DNA of 64,000 bases from Oscheius dolichura (taxonomy: Eukaryota; Nematoda; Chromadorea; Rhabditida; Rhabditidae), in NCBI GenBank assembly GCA_932521035.1, contig OW051493.1:434001-498000 (forward strand). Reading direction: 5' to 3'. A program made the position numbers and the translations under genes. The notes beneath the pieces are model-generated. The model searched no databases, had not been told where the DNA came from, and saw only the letters and a program-made list of their open reading frames with translations. Positions 44,971 to 54,398 of the stretch are shown in pieces. Numbering within the stretch: the first letter of the stretch is position 1; each line of letters starts with the position of its first letter.

Positions 44971-45792
44971 TAGGGGGGAACGGCTCAAAATAGAGAAAAA
45001 CTGGTCCTGTAAAGAAGAAAGAACTTAGTACGTTACTTCGTATGCCAGCACATGTAGCTCGATGCTCCATCAGCTGGATTCGATCTAACAAGGGCTATGG
45101 AATGCTATCTGGCTGGAGATGAACCTGTTGCACATGCAGCTGTTGCACCCTGTAAAAATTGTTTTATCATAAAACTCGATCCATCTCCGCAGGATTTATT
45201 GCCTGGAATGGATTTCACTCTGTTTAATACATTTCAAGGAACAGAAAAGATCCCAAAATAAGATGACAGGGCAACTTTCCAACCAAAAAGTTATACCCTG
45301 GAACAGTCTACTAACACAAGTGCCAGGACAATTTTTGGATAAGCAGGTCCTTGCTACGGTGAGCGTGGGATGGTCAAGACTTCTCAATTACTCAAAAATA
45401 CGATAGTTCCGGTTGTTGGCCCGCGGAACACTGAAAACCGCTGTCAAGAAAGTATAAGTCCACGCGCGGAATATCGCGACTTCCATGGGATATTTTGGAT
45501 TCTTCCAATTTCTTTTGTTCGTGTGGGTGGGCTGGCTCGTTCTTTACCAATATTGATAAGAAAAATGGCACATCCAGAAGAAAAATATGTTGCTTGACCC
45601 GAATTACTCCGCGTCGCCTCCTCACACCATAGCCCGTCAAAACGATATTTTCAACTCTTGAAAATGGTTTTAAACGATTTATCAGCATCGATTTATATAG
45701 GCAAAATCGTTTTAATAATCTTTCCCTGCAAAAACATCCTTTTTGATCCTCCCAAAGCATGCCTGGACGTGATCATCAGTCTTCCCGGGAGC

Positions 45793-45862
45793 GCCATATT
45801 TCCAACACTGACAACGAGAAATGGACGATCCCCCACCTTCCCGGATCAAGTTTTAGCCAGCT
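45793..45862 (-). pseudogene. Inverted copy of part of the lectin gene exon 2
   Basis: About 70 bases are the reverse complement of 46960-47029, with one or two differences. The piece would encode SASWLKLDPGRWGIVHFSLS on the minus strand. Similarity stops abruptly on both sides. It is a partial inverted duplication 1.1 kb upstream of its source. Confidence 0.88.
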
Positions 45863-46477
45863 AGCTGATCTATCCTGGTGTATGATATTCGATGCAGCTA
45901 AGGATGCTGATAACGATGGTGCTAATAAAAAAATTTGAAACCTCGAAATTAAGGAGTTACGGGGGGTCAAAATTTGAAAAGTTGCCACAACGTTTTTCAC
46001 GTTCCAGCTATGGGACCTATGTCATTCGACGCAGCTATGTGAGCCATGTAAAACCCCAAAATTTCAGCCGATCTGTGTGTAATATAGGCGAGTTAGCCTC
46101 GCTCCAAGTGCGTTTTAAGCCAAAAATGGGGTATTGCGAAATTCGATTGCGAAATAGTTTTACGGCATGTTTGGTGTCAGTCGATGCCCAATTAAAAGGT
46201 TGGCATGTGTGCAGATTTTCGGCTTTTTAGAGTGTAAAATAAGCGAGAACGGTGAGGTTGAAGTTTACGAAAGACCACTTTGTTCGAGGGGGCCCAATAA
46301 CTCATTTTATGTCAACAAGTTTTGAATGTTATAGCAGAAAGTTGTTCAGCTTGAAGCGAGCTATCAGACAGCTTAATTAGATTTTCGTGAAAATGTAAAA
46401 TAAGCTGGTTAGAAGCTCAGAAAAGTGAATACTCCTTGAAATTGCGGTGAAAAATACTGTATTCTTTGAAAATGTGT

Positions 46478-46536
46478 TGCGTTCTGCAACTCAAAGGTTC
46501 GCTCCCTGCCGGCGTCGTCTTTTTTGCTTTTTAAAA
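46478..46536 (+). repeat. tRNA-derived SINE-like element, 3' part
   Basis: Shows TTCTGCAACTCAAAGGTTCG with box B GGTTCGCTCCC, then CGTCTTTTTTGCTTTTTAAAA, matching the 3' ends of the copies at 32064 and 32737. Box A is not clear, so this is a truncated copy. Confidence 0.6.
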
Positions 46537-46727
46537 ATATTCTGTTGTGTTCTTTCTATTTTTTTCTGTCTGAAGCGAAAGGCTTTCCATTTTCGACAAT
46601 AGAAGCGATAATTCTTACTCGAAAAGCGAAAAAGCGACTGCTAAAGCGAAGCTAGCAGCGCTTCTGATCTCAGTGTAGCTTTTTCGTCTGATTAGTTTAA
46701 TATTACGACGACGAAGAATCGACATCG

Positions 46728-48875
46728 ATGGCGCCAAAGAAGAACCCTTTTGCTAATTTATTTAGGAACTGGGGTAGACGGAAGGATACAGAAGACGAAA
46801 AAGCAGCAACACCGACCAAACAGATGGAGGAGAGATCAAGGTAACTTCAGAGAGTTCACCATAGGCCTTGCTGTCAATTTAGAGGAGGAGAAGAATTTCG
46901 TATGCCCACAGGAAGGATAGCAAGGCCAGCATCTTTACAAGATCCCCAGTCAGCGGATTCGGCTAGCTGGCTAAAACTTGATCCCGGAAGGTGGGGGATC
47001 GTCCATTTCTCGTTGTCAGTGTTGGAAATATGGCACTATCTTTTCTCCTCCTGCCTATTCTTCTTTTCCCTTTTACTTTTGGCTGTATTCCAACTGAATG
47101 GAGTGAGTTACTGGCCGATTACTGTAAGATTCTGTACATTTTCAGCTGACGACGAGCCGGATTTCCTTGATCTTCTTATCCCAACAACCACGACAATTCC
47201 TCCCACAACTACAGGTCAGTTTCCATATTTTGTTCCTTTACAAAAGTCAGAATTGATTCGAACCGGAAAGTAGAAACAGGTTCCCCGATTGGACTAAAAA
47301 TATTTGTTATTCTTAATTCAATCGGAAATTTAGCCATTGAGACGACCACCACCACAACCACTACTACGACCACGACCACGACCACCACCACCACCACCAC
47401 GACATCTCCCTGTAAGATAAAACTGAAGAAACCATAACACCAAACAAATGCGGCGCGCCCTCGCTGTGGCTTTTTTCTTTTCTTTGAAATGCGTGATTCT
47501 CTAACAGTTGCTGCACAATTTTTTTGCCAATTGTACGAAATCTACTAAAGTACAAACTCGTGGAACTCTCGACATTTGCTCCTTTCGGGAGTTTTGTGGG
47601 AGTGTCCATTTCTCCTCGTGGTATAGTCTATTTCCAACGGATATGTCACGGGATTTAAAGGTCTGCTGTGAGCCCAGCCTTCTTCCGACTTGGTCTCGCA
47701 ACGGAGATGCGCCGGAGATGCAACCGGATCCGAGAGACACTCTTCTAGTAAAAGAACATCAGAGAGATGAAGAATAACGTATAAATTCCACCAATAGAGC
47801 ATTTTAGCAATATTGATGGAATTTTAGAAACGTCATTCAAAATTGCAGAAAAATTCGTCCGAAACGGGTCGTTTTTGTTTCGGTCATTTTCGAAACGATC
47901 ATGAGCGCTTTTGGGTCGTTTTCTTTCGGTGATGTTGGCATTTTGGGTCGTTTCCATTTCAGTTTCGGCCGGAGCTTGGCCGTCCCCAAAATACCTTTCA
48001 AACAAAACAATCCAAGCGTTTGCAAATAGCCTATTTCAGCGTGTCCTTCTACCGCGTGGGAGCTCAATCCAGCCAACAATTTCTGCTATCTGATTGTACC
48101 AGCATCAAGCGGAACGGTGGATAATGCGAAATGTAATGCTCAGGTGGCTGGTGCAACATTGGCTTCCATTCATAATGCGGATGAAAATGCTTTTATCGCC
48201 AGTAGGTTTCATTTTTTTTGAACGGCGACTAATTTTATCAATGCGTCTGGGTTTTATGGCCATGCAAATGGAGCAAAACTATTAATCACTATCTTGAAAA
48301 GAGGAACTCAAAGGTGCCAGCGTGGCTTGACAGGAATGTACAAAAAGAGTTAACCACGGGGATAAACGTTTTTTAGAAAGCATTTGGCTCAATTGTTTGA
48401 TCAAACCACCGCGACCAAATACCCTGCTACACCTAGATTTGAAAGAAGAAAGCGGTTCTTAGAAGGAACATTTGGAATCATTTGTCGATATATTTAGAAA
48501 CAATTTAGTCGAACCAATCAATTTCCTTCTTAGGTAACCTTGCTGGTGCGACGGGTAACTATGTTTACATCGGTGGTTATTCACCGACAGGAATGCTAGG
48601 CACATGGTATTGGACTGATGGAACTATGGTAACGTCTCCTTTCATTCATTGTTATGTAATATCCTTTAGTACGGCTATGAGAATTGGGATACGAGCAATG
48701 GCTATCCAATAACAATGGCTGGTTATAATTGCATGGCGGTAAAAAAAATATAAAAATCTAGAAGAAGACCGCTATGTTCTAGATGACTGCAGTTTCAAAC
48801 CCTGTTGGTCGCTGGTTCAACACACCGTGTAATGCTGCTGCGTATGACCTTCTCTGCGTGATTGCCGCTACTTGA
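46728..48875 (+). CDS. Type II membrane C-type lectin-like protein
   Basis: Exons 46728-46840, 46883-47214, 47334-47411, 48040-48201, 48534-48628, 48670-48738 and 48783-48875 give 313 residues. Order: a basic cytosolic N-terminus (MAPKKNPFANLFRNWGRRKD), a membrane helix (YLFSSCLFFFSLLLLAVFQL) and a Thr-rich stalk from PTTTTIPPTTT through an ACC-repeat exon. The lectin-like domain follows, with cysteines in CPSTAWELNPANNFCY, CNAQVAGATLASIHNADEN, GTWYWTDGT, YNCMAM, WFNTPC and LLC, a normal disulfide layout. The EPN/QPD and WND calcium-sugar motifs are not seen, so carbohydrate binding is doubtful. The exon reading through 47103-47145 was kept because splicing that stretch breaks frame. The fourth intron (47412-48039) is repeat-derived. 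AATAAA at 48929-48934. Confidence 0.85.
47334..47411 (+). repeat. Trinucleotide repeat coding a poly-Thr stalk
   Basis: Imperfect ACC/ACG/ACT repeat encoding about 18 consecutive threonines. It forms the stalk of the lectin-like protein, is probably O-glycosylated and is likely length-polymorphic. Confidence 0.9.
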
Positions 48876-49604
48876 TGAAAACTGTAGACAAAACCATTTT
48901 GTATGCGCAACTACTCGTTAAAATTGTTAATAAACATTAAAAAAATCAATCCGTCTTATATTGGAAAGCAATATTTTGAGAGGGCAAAAAGAAAATGCCG
49001 AGAAACTCAATCGGTAGAATTAAACACAAGCTCGGACAATGAGTTCAGAGAAAACATGAATGAACAGTCAGAAAATGTATGGAACAGGTACACCAATTCA
49101 TAACGTTTACGATAATCGTATCCGGAGCGTATCCTTCCTTGGTTTTACTTCCAATGTGCCTCACATATTTGCAAGAGTTTATCCTTTCGAAGGGATAAAC
49201 CATTAGCCAATCAATTCTGGCTAACTCTCTCATAGTCATACTGTGGCAGAGCCTTATGCGGAACATAGCATGCCCGTGGTTGAGAGTTTGCTAAAACAAC
49301 GGCTCACAGTGATATAGAAGAGAAGAGAAGAAGGAGTGAGGAGGAAGCGAGCTTCCAAATTTTGAAAATGGCAACAACGTTTTTTGAGCTAGCGCGATGA
49401 GAGTAGGCTCATTCGACGACGCTTCTTGGCGTATTGGCGGTTTATTTTTTGCTAAGCTCTGGTGCGTCACAGTGACGAATCGACAGCACTTTACCAAAGT
49501 TAAGCCATTTTTTCTATAGCCAGCCGGGTTCGGCCAGCCAACGGTCAAAAATGGTTTCGCTTTTCGGTTTGTCAAAGCCTGGGATTTCGACCGAAATTCC
49601 CAAA
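48876..49604. other. Spacer after the lectin gene
   Basis: Lectin 3' UTR, then no supported gene. Positions 49355-49560 contain text related to 45965-46080 (AAATTTTGAAAA-TGGCAACAACGTTTTT against AAATTTGAAAAGTTGCCACAACGTTTTT), a dispersed repeat. Confidence 0.5.
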
Positions 49605-50004
49605 ATGGAGAAACCCCCAGCGCGGAGCCTCCGCCAACACGAAACGGGGGCGTCGGCCGGGCGCCGGCCGTCCAAGGCGCCCCTCATAAATACTGGGCTC
49701 TTTTAGTCTGGATATAATTAAGGAGCTTAACGAAGTCGACGGAGAAACCGATCTAAGTAAGCTGAAGGATGATATCCCTAGGCTTTACCGAAAGGAGGAG
49801 CAGCGACTTAAAGGGAGCTACCGGCAGTTTAAAAAAATGTTGAAAATGTTGCTGATCTTTTTCATCGACAAATTTATTTATTTCTTTGCTTGTACTCATT
49901 TTCTCTGTATTATTTTTGTTGCTAAATTATCTACATTCGATAGCGGTTCTTTTGCAGTATCACTGAGTATGTGGCATGCACTACAAGAAGTAAAAAATAA
50001 ATAA
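49605..50004 (+). CDS. Candidate small single-pass membrane protein
   Basis: An ATG at 49605 opens MEKPPARSLRQHETGASAGR and RP; a 37-base intron (49667-49703, GTCCAAGG to TTTTAG) would join to LDIIKELNEVDGETDLSKLK, then DDIPRLYRKEEQRLKGSYR, a hydrophobic stretch (LLIFFIDKFIYFFACTHFL) and a stop at 50002-50004. The second exon is open for 99 codons from an acceptor-like TTTTAG and has the charge pattern of real protein, but it has no ATG of its own before the middle. The intron is at the lower limit for nematodes. AATAAA overlaps the stop. I recognise no family; it could also be a decayed exon or mobile-element fragment. Confidence 0.4.
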
Positions 50005-50056
50005 CAACGCAAGAAACGAATCTAAAATAGAATTGGATCCAACAATCTAAGAGAAC

Positions 50057-50145
50057 AACTGAAGACTAATTTGGGGCAGATTCTTTAATCACCAGGACAA
50101 AACAAAAATAAATTGATTTCTATTATTAGGGACTAGGAGAAGAAA
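50057..50145 (+). repeat. Dispersed ~90-bp repeat, first copy
   Basis: GGGGCAGATTCTTTAATCAC, CAGGACAAAACAAAAATAAA and TTGATTTCTATTATTAGGGA occur in the same order, almost without change, at 55207-55295. Near identity suggests a recent copy event. Confidence 0.9.
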
Positions 50146-50160
50146 AAAACAAAACTTTTC

Positions 50161-50194
50161 CGAGCGGATGCCTGACCCACTCGGCCAGTGCTCC
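50161..50194 (-). repeat. tRNA 5'-half-like fragment
   Basis: On the minus strand GGAGCACTGGCCGAGTGGGT then CAGGCATCCGC resembles the acceptor and D-arm half of a type II tRNA with a good box A. There is no anticodon or T arm after it, so it is not a gene. Confidence 0.5.
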
Positions 50195-50890
50195 TTATGT
50201 TTACTGGCGCGATCCACAGCTTACAGGTCAATTATCCATTTCGACCGATTTTACATGTTGAACGAAACAGCGTGTCACTCCGAAATACGAGGACCTCAGC
50301 ACATAAGGAAAACGATTTCTAGGATAATTTTGGATGGGCGATCGAATGATGTACGTTTTATCCCATGAAGACACCTTAAACTAAAAAGGTTCCCTTGTCA
50401 GAGTACAATTAAATAATCTCCAGATTCGCCAGCAGCCGGCTCTCGGAGCCTAAATATTCCATTTCTACAACTGTTATCCATTATTCCTTGAAAATTGAAA
50501 ATAAAGTCCACCCTTCTTTGATATTTCTTATTTCACCATGTAGTTTTGTTTTGAACTCCACAAAAAGAGTTGCTCATTGTCTTTTACAGCTAACCACTTC
50601 CCAGGTCCATCTTCTCTGCCTGCTTCTTATCAGTTCTTATCAGTTTGGGCTGTTGGCGTTGAGACGACCACTCTCAAATCTCTTCCGTAAAATTATTAGC
50701 TAACTGTAATAGTCTGCATTCTTGGATCCGGAAAAGATATACCGTAATCTTTTTGCCTTGAAACTATTGAAGCATCCAGTCTTATTATTAGCACTTATTC
50801 TTTTTTACTCAATTTCTCACCGCTGTGAAAGCTTCTGTTTTGCTTTTAGAGATTTGTTTCACCCTCCTTGACCATTAGAACCGCCTCTCT

Positions 50891-53552
50891 ATGGGAACTG
50901 TTCTCTCCTCCGTGAAATACACACCTGATGGTAGAGTTCTGCTTCCTCTTCTGTTAGTAATATTACTTTTAGGTGTGCCTTATCACAGATTGAATGATTT
51001 TGAAGATTTACAATGGCTGGATAGTGGAGGATACGGAATAGTTTTTAAGGGATACAGTACCGATGAAAAGGACGGGGTTAGACGTAAACGGTATGCGCTT
51101 TTGTCATCCCAGACGTTTCTGTTTAGAATCGTGGCTGTAAAAACGTTCAACCAGTTGGATGTCTATGCTGAAAGGGAAATTGAAATATTGAAAACGGTAC
51201 GCGTCGCCTCGTGTCTTTCATAAGTTTCCCGCTTCAGCACTCTCATCCACACATTGTCGAGTTATTCGGAGTAATTTGGGATGGAGCGACGAAAGATATA
51301 GACGGAACTTTGATGCCGCTTTGTTCCGGATACGTGATGGAATATTTGGAACTCGGCAGTCTTCATAACGGTTATCCTTTATTTATTTAAATTTCAAATG
51401 ATGTCAACAGAAATACACGATGTCTCCAAACAATATGACTTGAAGTTAATAACCAAATGGATCCAGCAAATCGGTTCCGGCCTACAATATCTCCATGAAA
51501 ACGAAATACTTCACAGAGACGTCAAGCCCAAAAAGTAGATATTTTCTCTGTTTATTTATACTCGTTTTTAGCATCCTTCTAGCAACAAGAACTCATTTAA
51601 AGCTGGCTGAGTTTGGCCTGGCTAGGAATGTTTCTCATCAAAATACATATACTACTGGGTAATTAACGCTTCTCTTCCCAATAAACTTTGTTATTCCAGT
51701 CTCAGAGGAACCGACCCCTACATGGCGCCGGAAATAGTAGATACAGAAAAGAATTATGGACCGTTGGCTGATGTCTATTCATTTGGAGTAACAATATGGG
51801 AAATTATATGCCGGAAGTCGGGTGATTTTATTTGATCAGTGTACAATATAAAATTAGGTACCCTTCGGAAAATCAAAAATTTGAAAATGGTTGTATGCAA
51901 CTGCCTATAGATATTGAAGAAATGAGCGAGGATTCGTGGAATTTTGTGAAAAGGTTGGTGTAAAAATATGAAGCTTGGGGCTAAAAAGGCCTACAAGACT
52001 AACCGGGCGTTGGAACTAACCGGACATCTTCAGTTTTTTTTTCGTTTTCTTTGTTTGTTGGACAATTCTATAAAAATATTTTTAAGGAACAGTCAAGGCG
52101 TATTTCTGCTACCGTATACAGAAAAAAGCGATTTTTTCATATTTCACTGTTTTCATTATATTTACCTTTGGTGTACATATAGGGATCATTTAAAATGTGG
52201 AAAAAATGAAAAGAAACGATAAAAATAGCGATACATCATCAAAATGCTGACGAATGCTGATCAAATTTTGAAAAAACGCTCTTCCCGGGCACCGGCGTGC
52301 TGACATCCGTAACTTGGGATGCTGACGTTGGTCGATATTCGAGCACTTTGAACGCATTTTTCTCGATATTTTGACATTTTTATGATTTATAAAATAGTGC
52401 ATCGTGATCAGCGAAAAATTCTCTATTTTCTGAGACCTGGTCGAAAAACTCCCTGACTGTTCCTTTAAGATGCTGGCAAAGAAACATTTCTGATAGGCCG
52501 TCGATCCAGGAAATCATAAACTTTGAACCGAAATTCGACCAGACGGTAGGTGAAAATTTGCATGTTACAAAAGAAGATGGGCAACTCTTTTTTTAGATTT
52601 TGGTCATGGGAGGTGGTAAGAATGGTAAGAAGATGACAATATGGAATCGGGGGACATCCGCTTGGACTGTTTCACAGATGGAATTTCCTTGCCTACCTGT
52701 TGGTGTTGTTTATCTCGATGATGAATTCTATATAATCGGTGATCTCAAATCATTCTTCAAGTGGGACAAAAATATGGAAAGGAAACAACTGGCTGATAAG
52801 ACTGAGGAACGAACATGTATTAATAAGAGTTGTTTGGGATGGAATGGATACATTTGGATGTTTGGAGGATTCAATATGAAGAGAGTCGAAGTACTAAAAA
52901 GTGTGGAACGATATGATCCGAAGGAGGATAAATGGACACGGATGCCGTAAGTTATCTTTATAAAGGGAGCCTATAACCTTGTGATTATCTTTGCCTAATA
53001 AGCTATTTTAGAGACATGAAATATGTCAGATGTCGTGCAGTTGCAGCCGTCTGTAATGGGAAAATATATATTTGTGGAGGAGAAGGAGATGGTGATGCCA
53101 AATTGAAAAGTGTGGAATGTTTCGATCCTGAGAGTGGAGTGTGGACTGAACTGACGGATATGCCAACACCTCGAACTTACCATTCCCTCGTTTGTTATAG
53201 AAATAAGCTGGTTGTAATAGGAGGTTCGGATGAAAAACAAAGGACTACCACAGTTCTGGAATTGGATCCACTGGAGAAAAATGGACAATGGAAAGAGTTG
53301 TCGCCCTTACTCTACACTAGTTTTTATTCTGTTGCAGCAGTTCTTGGTCGAGAAATCTTTACAATTGATCGAAATGGGAGCAGAAAGTATTCTACCTTTA
53401 ACGTTCAAATATTTGACGGAATCAATTGGCATGTTGGCCCTACTCTTCCCCTAAATTCCCATTTTCTCTTCGCTTTCCCTACTGTTCTTGTTTCTCAAGA
53501 GTTTGCGGATCGACTATGCCAACATAATAATGCACATAATTTACAACAATAA
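50891..53552 (+). CDS. Protein kinase fused to kelch repeats
   Basis: Exons 50891-50930, 50973-51090, 51127-51196, 51238-51370, 51411-51534, 51572-51658, 51700-51816, 51858-51953, 52470-52545, 52597-52946 and 53012-53552 join in phase to 583 residues. MGTVLSS fits an N-myristoylation signal. The kinase domain (about 22-285) has the Gly loop LDSGGYGIVFKG, VAVK (Lys 58), HRDVKPKN (Asp 157, Asn 162), PYMAPE and a C-lobe CWQRNISDRPS; it resembles mixed-lineage or tyrosine-kinase-like enzymes. The metal-binding DFG is EFG (Glu 175). Residues 288-583 form kelch blades with paired glycines (VMGGG, MFGGF, ICGGEG, VIGGS) and Trp/Tyr spacing such as ERYDPKEDKWTRMP. The short first intron is in frame; reading through it adds 14 hydrophobic residues. 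AATAAA overlaps the stop. Confidence 0.88.
52082..52469. mobile_element. AAAGGAACAGT-family MITE (kinase-kelch intron 8)
   Basis: Left end TTAAGGAACAGTCAAGG and right end CTGACTGTTCCTTTAAG are inverted. The right part shares TTTTTCTC-ATTTTGACATTTTTAT and AGTGCAT-GTGATCAG with the copy at 39364-39740. The last bases of the right end serve as the intron's AG acceptor. Confidence 0.88.
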
Positions 53553-54398
53553 ACAATCTTGTTTCACATTATCCAATCCAATTGCATCACCGATCAAAAG
53601 CGAATTTTTGGGTAGAAGGCAACAAAAAACGCTACGCACTTCTCATTAAAGGAACCGTCAGGGACCTTGCCCCCGGGGGACAGTGGTCCCGAAGCGACTG
53701 TCCCCAAGCATTTTTGTTTTATGAAAATATCTACCACAGAAAATAAGAAATAAGCTGAAATCTAGCTTATTCGACGTCGTTTTTCACGCTCTTTCGAATG
53801 GTGCTATTAGGTTTATGTGAAAATGTCAATTTCGCTTTGCCATTTTCAGCCGCTACAATAATCCGCCAAGGTCCCTGACGGTTCCTTTAAAAAGAAATCA
53901 GTAATTTGAGTAAGAACGAGTAATTTCTTCATCGAGATCTAGGGTCACAGGGCTCTTTTACAGTCGTTGGTTATACTCTTTTCTCGCCTGGCCGAATATT
54001 TTTCTTCTTTGGATCAGAAAAGCTACTCAAAGACGTTGATCATGTTTCACCTTACCGATAAATAGAAACCGCCCGAAATAGTTTCAATTGTTCACCATGA
54101 AATTGCTATTTTTCCCGGTTGAATTCATTTACCCGCGTAGAAAACCATGTCATTTCTTTTTTCACCGACTCGTTGATTCCACTAACTCGTCAAAAATCCC
54201 ATTATACCCAGCTGGGTGTGGCGGGTACCTGGCAATAGCAGCGTATGTTTCCAATTATCACGTCCTTCACACGTCTCCCATAATCTTTGATTCGTTAGTC
54301 ATTTTCCCCCCAAATCCGTGAGTTCATTTTTATGGGGGCGGTGTAGTCAGTGTAGTCGGTTTCATCATTTTCTCTCCCTTCTACCTCACCCAGGTCAT
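53553..54398. other. Spacer with one MITE
   Basis: Contains the MITE at 53645-53892. The rest has no supported gene. TCACCCAG at 54386-54393 is a good acceptor just before the next ATG. Confidence 0.55.
53645..53892. mobile_element. AAAGGAACAGT-family MITE, short copy
   Basis: Left TTAAAGGAACCGTCAGGGAC and right GTCCCTGACGGTTCCTTTAA are perfect inverted ends over 20 bases, with a matching G/C change in both. Total about 248 bp. The interior includes GCGACTGTCCCC and CTACAATAATCCGCC. Confidence 0.93.

Larger units (their letters stand above)
42118..46727. other. Repeat-rich intergenic region
   Basis: About 4.6 kb with only two weak minus-strand gene candidates (42617-43078 and 43510-43653). 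AATAAA at about 42500 may end the DOMON transcript. The rest shows a palindrome at 43709-43836, short direct repeats near 44050-44110 (AAATCGGAA, CTCGATAAATTC), a dispersed repeat near 44859-44970, an inverted copy of a lectin exon at 45793-45862 and a tRNA-like tail at 46478-46536. Confidence 0.6.
50005..50890. other. Spacer before the kinase-kelch gene
   Basis: Contains a dispersed repeat (50057-50145) and a tRNA-like fragment (50161-50194). The remainder, including the promoter of the next gene, shows no recognisable element. Confidence 0.5.

Noticed and set aside
47145..47146. An intron 47103-47145 in the lectin gene
   Set aside because: It has GT-AG ends, but removing its 43 bases shifts the frame away from the Thr-rich stalk; reading through keeps the frame.
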